From Bacillota bacterium (GTDB lineage: Bacteria; Bacillota; Sulfobacillia; RBS10-35), in the NCBI GenBank assembly GCA_029960865.1, contig JASBVX010000083.1:1-6393 (forward strand): a stretch of 6,393 bases of DNA. Direction: 5' to 3'. Positions 1 through 5,423 of the stretch are shown piece after piece. A program made the position numbers and the translations under genes. Under the pieces are notes generated by a model, which worked only from the letters and a program-made list of their open reading frames with translations, ran no database searches and was not told the DNA's origin. Within the stretch, counting starts at the first letter, position 1. Every line of letters starts with the position of its first letter.

Positions 1-331
1 AGAGCCACTCCACCGTCCCCTTCACGGGGCTGAAGATCTGGATCGTCCTGCCGAAGACCCCCTGGCTGCGCTGGGCCAGCAGCTCTCCCTTTTCCACCGG
101 TTCTCCCACTTCCTTAAGAAGCCAAGGGCGAGCCGCTTCCGGATTTCAGTGCTGCAAACCCAGCCCCTGCCGCAGGGAGAGGAAGAAAGGGGCGCCCAGA
201 AAGGTCTCCACGTCCATAAGGGGGGTTCCCGGCACCACTTCCTCCCCCTCTTTGACCAGCGTCTTGCCCCCGGGGCTGCCCTGAATAGTTTCCTGAAAGG
301 GACCGAATTGCAGGATGGGACGCTTTCTCAC
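1..331 (-). CDS. Barrel-repeat (biotinyl/lipoyl- or SBHM-like) protein, interrupted by in-frame TGA, 3' end outside window
   Basis: The gene starts at GTG 331 in a GTGA overlap with the mutL stop, with a strong GGGGAGG 8 bases upstream. The first 61 residues (MRKRPILQFGPFQETIQGS, then GGKTLVKEGEEVVPGTPLMDVE) end at TGA 146-148. The same frame continues without another stop to the left edge for 48 codons (NPEAARPWLLKEVGEPVEKG, then ELLAQRSQGVFGRTIQIFSP, then VKGTVEWL). Both parts carry the pattern LVK/LLK-x-x-GE-x-V-x-x-G-x-x-L, the hairpin of single-hybrid/sandwich-barrel folds seen in biotinyl and lipoyl carriers and in RNA polymerase beta'. Protein-like sequence on both sides argues that the TGA breaks one gene. 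No biotin- or lipoyl-lysine motif such as MKM is visible, so it may be a non-modified barrel. Function is unknown; the pairing with mutL suggests a shared role. If TGA is a true stop, the product is a 61-residue peptide. Confidence 0.65.
146..148 (-). other. In-frame TGA inside the barrel-repeat gene
   Basis: Context is CTG GGT TTG CAG CAC TGA AAT CCG GAA. The coding signal and repeat pattern continue in the same frame. TGA serves as the true stop of the other genes except the second permease (TAA), so a changed genetic code is unlikely. A CGA or TGG codon one base away would restore the gene. Confidence 0.75.
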
Positions 332-2031
332 GGCCTGACCCTCCCCACCTTGGCCCGGATCGCCTGGGGAAGGAGCGGTACGCCCCGTCCATCCAGGACG
401 ATACCGACGACCCCGCCCCGCATCTTCTCCACCACCGGTTTCCCGGGACCTGCCCCCAGATCCACCCCCCGGGCAGGGATCAGCTCCACGGTCAGCACCT
501 GGTCCCGGCGGGCCGGGATGACCACCCGGCCACCTCCGTCCACCTGCCCCTCCACCCCGAGCTCCGGGATGCGGTAACGAAAGGCGTGGCGCCCCGGGGA
601 GAGGGTTCCCCAGGCCACGGCCGCCGAACCCAGGGGGAGAAGGCCCTCATCCCGCCAGAAGGAAAGGGCCTTTGCCGGCATCCGCCGGGCGAGAAGGCCT
701 GCGTGAGGAAGAAGGTAGCGGGCATCCCCATAAACCCGATAGACGCCCCCGATGCGAAGGCCGTCCAAGAGGATCTCCAGAGCTCTTTCCGGCTCTTCCG
801 ACCTTCCCAGGATACCCCCCGATCCGATGAGGATATCCAGCTTGCCGGCCTCCAGAAGCCGCTGGCCCGTGGCCTGCTGGCCGAAGACATGGTCGAAGGT
901 GCGCCTTTGCTGGATCCCCTTCAAGCCCACCACCAGTTCCTGATGCTGGCCAAAGGCCAGGCGCAAAGCCTCCTTGGCCAAAGCTTCCTCGAAGATCCGT
1001 TCCCCTTCGGCTTCCGGAAGGGTGGTGGGCCAGACGGCCCTCTGGTAGAGGGAGGCGATTTCTTGAGCGCCCTTGGGATGCCAGGCCAGGACGGCTTCCG
1101 GCCCCGCCGCCTCCACGGTGGTGAGAGCGCTGTAGCTGATCCCCAGATGGGCGCTGACGCTGCGGAAAAAGGTCCCGTCCAGGACGGAAAAGATGTCGGT
1201 GGTGGCGCCCCCCACATCGGCCGCCAAAAGCTGGAGACCATCCGCCTGGCCCGCCATCTCCAGAAGCCTTCCCGCCCCCCGGGGCGTGGGTTCCAGGTCT
1301 TCTCCGCAAAGGGCCGCCAGGCGAGGATAACCGGGGGCCCGGGCCATGACGTGATCCAAAAAGAGGCGGTGGACCAGATCCCGCACTGTACCCATCCGCT
1401 CTTCTTCCAGACTGGGACGGATATTTTCAGCAAAGAAAAGGGGATGGCGTCCTTCCAAAATATCGCGGATGTAGGCGTGGGCCCTCCGGCTGCCGGCAAA
1501 GATGATAGGTACCGGGCTCCCATCCAGGCGGGAGAGGGGATGGGCCGCCCGGATGATCTCCGCCAGGCGAACGGCCGGCATCTGCTGCGCATCGTCGGTA
1601 CCTCCCGCCAGGAGGATGAGGTCGGGGCGAGCGCTGCGCACAGCGTCCACCAGCTCGGCCGGGGAAAGATGGCGGTCCAGGGCCAGAACCTCCGTCACCA
1701 CCGCCCCGGCCCCCATGGCCGCTCTTTGGGCGCTTTCCGCCGTAAGGGTGCGCACGACGCCCCCCACCAGCATCTGCAGGCCTCCGGCAGCGCTGGAGGT
1801 AGCCGCCAGGTGGAAGCCCGGAAGGGGCGCGCCCGCCTCCCAGAGGGATCGTCCCGTCTGGGCCTCCAGCCGCCTGATGGCGGCCTCCACCCCCGGGAAG
1901 ACATCCCCTTCTTCCACGGTGGTGGGAGCCGATGCCTGGCCCAGGAGAAAGAGAGTTTCCTCTCCTTCCTCCCAGAGGCAGGCTTTGGTGAAGGTGCTGC
2001 CCACGTCTAGAGTGATATGGTAGGGGCCCAT
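328..2031 (-). CDS. mutL (glm/ora type): MutL-family ASKHA ATPase (glutamate mutase MutL-like)
   Basis: A 567-residue cytoplasmic protein of the actin/Hsp70-like ATPase superfamily. It matches the MutL family associated with adenosylcobalamin-dependent mutases (glutamate mutase, ornithine aminomutase), not the mismatch-repair MutL. Family members are thought to act as reactivating chaperones or cofactor-handling factors. Motifs in order: phosphate-1 LDVGSTFTKA (8-17); the family-typical AATSSAAGGLQ (76-86); LILLAGGTDDAQQ (138-150); PIIFAGSRRAHAYIRDIL (175-192); phosphate-2 DVGGATTDIFSV (272-283); and the adenosine motif IGSGG (402-406). The ATPase core ends near residue 465. It is followed by about 100 Gly/Val-rich, predicted beta residues (VEGQVDGGGRVVIPARRD; later VVEKMRGGVVGIVLDGRG) that exceed the roughly 460-residue length I expect for classical MutL. 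No mutase subunit gene is visible in the window. The start ATG at 2031 has a good ribosome site. The stop overlaps the next GTG as GTGA. The family call is firm; the partner and role here are unknown. Confidence 0.92.
   Translation of the reverse strand: MGPYHITLDVGSTFTKACLWEEGEETLFLLGQASAPTTVEEGDVFPGVEAAIRRLEAQTGRSLWEAGAPLPGFHLAATSSAAGGLQMLVGGVVRTLTAESAQRAAMGAGAVVTEVLALDRHLSPAELVDAVRSARPDLILLAGGTDDAQQMPAVRLAEIIRAAHPLSRLDGSPVPIIFAGSRRAHAYIRDILEGRHPLFFAENIRPSLEEERMGTVRDLVHRLFLDHVMARAPGYPRLAALCGEDLEPTPRGAGRLLEMAGQADGLQLLAADVGGATTDIFSVLDGTFFRSVSAHLGISYSALTTVEAAGPEAVLAWHPKGAQEIASLYQRAVWPTTLPEAEGERIFEEALAKEALRLAFGQHQELVVGLKGIQQRRTFDHVFGQQATGQRLLEAGKLDILIGSGGILGRSEEPERALEILLDGLRIGGVYRVYGDARYLLPHAGLLARRMPAKALSFWRDEGLLPLGSAAVAWGTLSPGRHAFRYRIPELGVEGQVDGGGRVVIPARRDQVLTVELIPARGVDLGAGPGKPVVEKMRGGVVGIVLDGRGVPLLPQAIRAKVGRVRP
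340..346 (-). promoter_or_regulatory. Ribosome binding site of the barrel-repeat gene
   Basis: GGGGAGG with 8 bases to the GTG at 331, inside the end of the MutL-family gene. Its strength and spacing support GTG 331 as the true start even though the open frame is short. Confidence 0.65.
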
Positions 2032-2038
2032 GCCCTTT

Positions 2039-2043
2039 CTCCC
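2039..2043 (-). promoter_or_regulatory. Ribosome binding site of the MutL-family gene
   Basis: GGGAG sits 7 bases before the ATG at 2031, in the 12-base gap between genes. This is the only junction in the window without an overlap, so this gene can recruit ribosomes independently. Confidence 0.7.
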
Positions 2044-3033
2044 TTATATGCGCCTTTCTTCGTAGAGGAGATCCAGAACCTCTTCCTTCTTGACGACCTG
2101 GAAGGGCCTGACGACCCCCAAGAGGGCCGCCAGAAACGTCAAGGGTATACTGTAGCATACCTCAGGAAGGAGATGGAGAGACGTCCAAAATGAAAGAGCC
2201 CCTGCCAGGAGAAGGGTGAGAAGGCTGCCTGCTGCCACCGCCAGAAGGGTATCACCCACCAGGAGAAACCCCAGCTCATCGCCCGCCACTCCCGCGGCCG
2301 CCAGGGCACCATAGCGCTGCCGCCGGGCAAAATACCCGATGAGGGCCCCGTTGCCCACCGCCAGGGCGGAGGCCACAAGGAGAAGGATGGCGGCCTGGGC
2401 AAGGGGGCCCCGGCCCGCCTTCAGGCTGGCGGCCAGGAGGGTCTCCCCGGCATGAGGCGTCCACACCTGAGGATTCCCTTCCCAGCGAAAGCTTTGGGGA
2501 TCCACCCCCGGATAGAGCCATAAAAGTTCCCAGGTTCCCCTGGGCTCCCCTTCCGGAGGGGGAAAGGGTGTGATGACGGAGCGTCCGAAGAGCTTTTCGC
2601 AGCCTTCCACCGATCCCTCCTGCTGGAACCCGAGGGAGCCGACCGCCAAGGAGGGCACCTGGCCGCAGGAAAGGAAACCGCCTTTTCCTTGCGGAGACCA
2701 TCCCAGCTCCGGCCGGCTCTCCGGGGAGACCAGGAGGAAGATCAGGGTGCCCTGGGACGTGTAGGACTCCACCGCCTGGAGGAGAAGGGATTTGGCCACC
2801 CGGATGTCTTTGAGGGGCGCCGTCCTCCCTTCTGGCCAAAAGAGGGCCGCCTGGGCCCCCAAGGGGATCTCCAGCGCTTCCACCCGGGGCACCTGTCCCC
2901 CGGATTCCTTCGCGCCATGCCAGAGGGCGGCTAGGGACATCTGGGCCGCAGCCGTCAGGAGAAGGAGGAGGAGCGCCCCTTGAGGCCGTCGCCGGAAAAA
3001 GAGGAAGAGAACCCTGGTCATCCAGCCCTTCAT
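2044..3033 (-). CDS. Second FtsX-like ABC permease (shorter, divergent)
   Basis: A 329-residue membrane protein. The start is ATG at 3033, which overlaps the ATPase TGA as ATGA; an upstream in-frame ATG at 3084 would run 55 bases into the ATPase and is less likely. A basic N-terminus (FRRRPQG at 13-19) precedes TM1 at about 19-38. An extracytoplasmic domain of about 170 residues follows, then TM2 (about 212-235), a cytoplasmic loop RRQRYGALAAAGVAGDE (237-253) that matches the RR-x-E-x-G-x-L-x-A-x-G pattern of FtsX-family permeases, TM3 (about 254-283), TM4 (about 294-310) and a charged tail (VVKKEEVLDLLYEERR). The order TM1, large loop, three TMs is the FtsX/MacB topology. Two Cys in the outer domain (C123, C145) could form a disulfide. 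It differs clearly from the first permease, so a heteromeric LolC/LolE-like pair is the natural model. The substrate is unknown. Most of the outer domain has no motif I recognise. Confidence 0.85.
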   Translation of the reverse strand: MKGWMTRVLFLFFRRRPQGALLLLLLTAAAQMSLAALWHGAKESGGQVPRVEALEIPLGAQAALFWPEGRTAPLKDIRVAKSLLLQAVESYTSQGTLIFLLVSPESRPELGWSPQGKGGFLSCGQVPSLAVGSLGFQQEGSVEGCEKLFGRSVITPFPPPEGEPRGTWELLWLYPGVDPQSFRWEGNPQVWTPHAGETLLAASLKAGRGPLAQAAILLLVASALAVGNGALIGYFARRQRYGALAAAGVAGDELGFLLVGDTLLAVAAGSLLTLLLAGALSFWTSLHLLPEVCYSIPLTFLAALLGVVRPFQVVKKEEVLDLLYEERRI

Positions 3034-3719
3034 GGGAAGGTTTCCACTTCCCTCAGCTGGCCATCTTTTAAGTGGATGCGCCACTGGGCCCTTTCCACCA
3101 CATAAGGGTCATGGGTGGCGATGACGAGGGTCTGGCCCATGCGGTGGAATTCCTCCAGCAGATCCAGGAGCTGAGCTGCGTTTTGGGAGTCGAGATTCCC
3201 GGTGGGTTCGTCGGCCAGAAGGATGCGAGGTTCATTGGCCAGGGCCCGGGCGGCCGCCACCCGCTGCTGCTCCCCTCCGGAAAGCTCGTAAGGGTAGTGG
3301 TCGGCCCTCCCCGCCAGGCCTACCCGCTGCAACAGATGGCGGGCCCTCTTCTCCGCCTCCCGCCGCCCCTTCCCCATCAGGAACATGGGCAGGGCTACGT
3401 TTTCCCAGGCCAGCAGCTCCGGCACCAGGTGAAACTGCTGGAAGATGAAGCCGATCTCCTGGCGGCGCACGCGGGCGAGGCGGGCCGCCGAAAGAGAGCT
3501 GTAAGCGGTGCCGGCCAGGCGGATATCCCCGAAGGTGGGGCGGTCCAGGCCTCCCATCAGGTGGAGAAGGGTGCTCTTCCCGCATCCCGAAGGGCCCGTC
3601 ACCACCGCCAGAACCCCCTGGGGGATGGCCAGGCTCACCTTCTGCAGGGCCGTCACCCCCGCTCCCACCATGTAGACTTTCGTCACATTCTCCACTTCCA
3701 GAAGGGCTGCCTCTGTCAC
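3030..3719 (-). CDS. ABC transporter ATPase, LolD/MacB family
   Basis: Cytoplasmic nucleotide-binding subunit of 229 residues, the usual length for the LolD/MacB/FtsE-like group. ATP hydrolysis would drive conformational changes of the FtsX-like permeases encoded on either side (mechanotransmission or lipid, peptide or drug export in known relatives). Every motif is intact: A-loop Tyr at 16, Walker A GPSGCGKST at 42-50, Q-loop FIFQQFHLVPE at 91-101 (Q94), signature LSGGEQQR at 146-153, Walker B ILLADEP at 166-172 with catalytic E171, D-loop NLD at 175-177, and H-loop H203 in VIATHDP. I chose GTG at 3719 because it forms a GTGA overlap with the permease stop, has GGAGGTG 8 bases upstream, and places the conserved LLEVENVTKVY right after the start; the longer open frame upstream lies over the permease gene and reads as non-protein-like. 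The stop overlaps the next ATG as ATGA. It most likely serves both flanking permeases. Confidence 0.95.
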   Translation of the reverse strand: MTEAALLEVENVTKVYMVGAGVTALQKVSLAIPQGVLAVVTGPSGCGKSTLLHLMGGLDRPTFGDIRLAGTAYSSLSAARLARVRRQEIGFIFQQFHLVPELLAWENVALPMFLMGKGRREAEKRARHLLQRVGLAGRADHYPYELSGGEQQRVAAARALANEPRILLADEPTGNLDSQNAAQLLDLLEEFHRMGQTLVIATHDPYVVERAQWRIHLKDGQLREVETFP

Positions 3720-5133
3720 TGCTTCAACACCTCCACCGGCGAACGTCGCCCCAGGACCCCCAGGGCAAAGAAGGCCGCCATCCATCCCAGTAACCAGGAA
3801 ACCCCCACCACCACGACCCCCTGGCCCAGGTAATGGCGGAGGCTCGCCCACCAGTCGGCCTGGCCGCCCAGAAGGGAGGGCAAAATGGCAAGGCTCATGA
3901 GAAGGTATCCCAGGATACCCCCCACGAGGGCGTAAAGGCCTCCTTCCAGGAGAACCAGCCAGGCTATCTCCCACCAGGTGGAGCCCAGGGCCACCAGGAT
4001 GGCTCCTTCTTTCTGACGGCGGGCCACCAGATGGATCATCTGGCCGCCCAGGATGAGGCCTCCCAAAAGAAGGCTATAGAGAGCCAAGTTTTCCGAAGGC
4101 GGCTCTAGGTGAGGCGGCCCTACCGCCTTGATCCGGGTCACAAGGCCCGAGGGAGTCAAAAGGATGTCCGGACGCAGGGTAGCGGAACGGCGAAGATCGT
4201 AGAGGCTGACGGCAGTGCCCCCCAGCTGCCGGGCAATGGCCTCCGCCTGCACCCGTCCCTTCAAGGTGTCCTCCACCCGCCAGGACCACTGGTAGACCGG
4301 CACGGGACGATCCCCCGCCACCTCATGCCAAACCTTCCAGAAGAGGTCTGCGGGGATCCAGATGTCCCGGGTGGGGAGAAGGGCCCGGGCCATGACCGCC
4401 TGGGGCGGCTGCCCCTGGGTCACCACCTCCCCGTCGGGGGTAAAGACCAGCTGCTCCTGATCCCAAAAGAGCTGGTAGACGGCGGCGGGCCAAAAGCTAT
4501 AGCGTTGGCCCTCTTCCCAGTTCCAGACACTCCCCTCCCCTTCCCCTTCCCGGCGGGGCAAGAAAAGGGAAAAGCGGGGCTCCGCGCCCAAGGTGCCGGG
4601 CACTACCCCCCAGAGGGTCCCCGGGGGAAGGGAGGGCGTCTCCTTGGGCCACTCCATGCCCCCGGTGAGGAGGTGGAAGGGCAGGCCTGCCATCTGGGCC
4701 TGGCTCCTGGCCACCAAGTAGTACACCTCCCCATCGGGATCACCAGGCGGGGATAGGGGGAGGCCCCGGGGAAGGATGGAAGCTCGTCCCCTTCCCGGTA
4801 CCAGAAGGGCTGCAGAGGCTCTCCCGTAAGGTAGAGGCTGCCGGAGGAAAGATCGGGCCAAAAGAGATCCAGCTGGGTCTCGCCATTTTGAGGGAGATGG
4901 GCCCAGTTGGCCCGGGCATCGCCTGGCCGGGGGGAAGGCACTTCTCCGGTCCAGGAGAGGACATCTGCCCCGAAATAAGCGCGCCAAGCGGGGAGAAACC
5001 CGGGGGGTGGCCCCTGGCGCAGGGTGAGAAACGAGGTGAAAAGGGCGGCGGCCACCGCCACCGCCAAAAGGGAAAGGGCCGCTTCCAAGGCGTGGCGCTC
5101 CACGTTCCGCCAGGCCAAAGGCAAGAGCCTCAT
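3716..5133 (-). CDS. FtsX/MacB-like ABC transporter permease, disrupted by an apparent one-base frameshift
   Basis: Probable integral membrane subunit of a MacB/LolCE-type ABC transporter. Reading starts at ATG 5133 (ATGA overlap with the upstream stop) with AAGGAG 11 bases upstream. The first frame gives an amphipathic N-terminus (MRLLPLAWRNVERHALEAAL), TM1 at about residues 18-38 and an extracytoplasmic domain up to about residue 133 (PYPRLVIP). Homologous-looking sequence then continues in another frame (DGEVYYLVARSQAQM...). Restoring one C in the CCC at 4736-4738 would give one continuous protein of 472 residues. The rest has a large Trp/Pro-rich extracytoplasmic domain, then TM2 (from LALYSLLLGGLILGG), the FtsX-type cytoplasmic motif RRQKEGAILVALGST, two more membrane segments and the typical tail RRSPVEVLKQ. 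Without recoding, the first frame ends at 4603 and the product would lose TM2-TM4. Its final TGA overlaps the ATPase GTG. The family call is good; the substrate is unknown; the lesion may be real or an error. Confidence 0.88.
3728..3734 (-). promoter_or_regulatory. Ribosome binding site of the ABC ATPase
   Basis: GGAGGTG 8 bases before the GTG at 3719, inside the last codons of the permease. It decides the start of the ATPase over the longer open frame upstream. Confidence 0.65.
4728..4742 (-). other. Putative frameshift point in the permease gene
   Basis: Codons read in one frame up to CTG GTG ATC CCG (LVIP). Protein-like sequence resumes in the -1 frame as GAT GGG GAG GTG TAC TAC (DGEVYY). 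Adding one C to CCC (4736-4738) joins the two halves smoothly as LVIPDGEVYYLVARSQ. A -1 slip at the TGGGGA just downstream would give LVIPMGEVYY, with an SD-like GGGAGGT at the site. Homopolymer deletion is the simpler reading. The out-of-frame continuation stays open to 4603, so the lesion is not marked by an immediate stop. Confidence 0.8.
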
Positions 5134-5423
5134 ATGGCCAGATGCTCCTTCATGGCGACAAAGCCCAGGGCCAGCAGGGTAAGCAACACCGCCAGGGTCA
5201 GGAAAGAAAAGGCCAGCTGCACCCTGCGCATCTTCCGAAATACCGCCATCTTTTCGTCCCACCCCATGGTCTCCCAATCCTCCCAGGTGATCCCCAAAGC
5301 GCGCAGCAAAAAGGTGGGCCCCTTCGCGCCAGGGCTGAAGGAACCCACCTGCCATTGGTAAAGGCCTAGAAGGAGGAGGAAAAGGGCCGCCCCGTAAGGG
5401 ATGAGCTGGTTCGCCATGCTCAC
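5130..5423 (-). CDS. Small two-helix membrane protein, unknown function
   Basis: A 97-residue protein that I do not recognise. It has two clear hydrophobic segments, about residues 7-28 (from LIPYGAALFLL) and 70-91 (from LAFSFLTLAVLL). They are joined by a loop of about 40 residues rich in Trp (W47, W50, W55) and ending in a basic patch FRKMRRVQ (62-69). By the positive-inside rule the loop should be cytoplasmic and both termini outside. The start is GTG at 5423, forming a GTGA overlap with the guaB stop; an in-frame ATG two codons later (5415-5417) is an alternative. No good Shine-Dalgarno lies at the usual distance, so coupling to guaB is likely. Its TGA stop overlaps the ATG of the permease as ATGA. 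Lying directly before the ABC permease, it may be an accessory subunit or assembly factor of that transporter. That is inference from position and membrane topology only. Confidence 0.75.
   Translation of the reverse strand: MSMANQLIPYGAALFLLLLGLYQWQVGSFSPGAKGPTFLLRALGITWEDWETMGWDEKMAVFRKMRRVQLAFSFLTLAVLLTLLALGFVAMKEHLAI
5145..5150 (-). promoter_or_regulatory. Ribosome binding site of the first permease
   Basis: AAGGAG lies 11 bases before the ATG at 5133, inside the end of the small membrane protein gene. The spacing is a little long but acceptable, and it supports starting the permease at the ATGA overlap. Confidence 0.5.

Noticed and set aside
113..148. Selenocysteine insertion at TGA 146-148
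   Set aside because: The downstream stem is short and its 12-base loop lacks the expected GU. The residue context does not resemble a known selenoprotein redox motif.
146..331. UGA reassigned to an amino acid throughout the genome
   Set aside because: TGA ends guaB, the small membrane protein, the first permease, the ATPase and mutL exactly at ATGA/GTGA overlaps, so it is a working stop codon here.
586..2010. Long plus-strand open frame of 474 codons opposite the MutL-family gene
   Set aside because: It is antisense to a gene with intact ASKHA motifs. Its translation is Gly/Pro/Arg-rich low-complexity sequence with no recognisable motif, as expected of GC-rich shadow frames.
328..2031. DNA mismatch-repair MutL
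   Set aside because: The motifs are those of the ASKHA fold (LDVGSTFTK, VGGATTDI, GSGG). The GHKL ATPase motifs of mismatch-repair MutL are absent.
3720..3974. N-terminal extension of the ABC ATPase frame upstream of GTG 3719
   Set aside because: The extra residues are Pro/Gly/Arg-rich and overlap the permease C-terminal TM region. The GTGA overlap and ribosome site fix the start at 3719.
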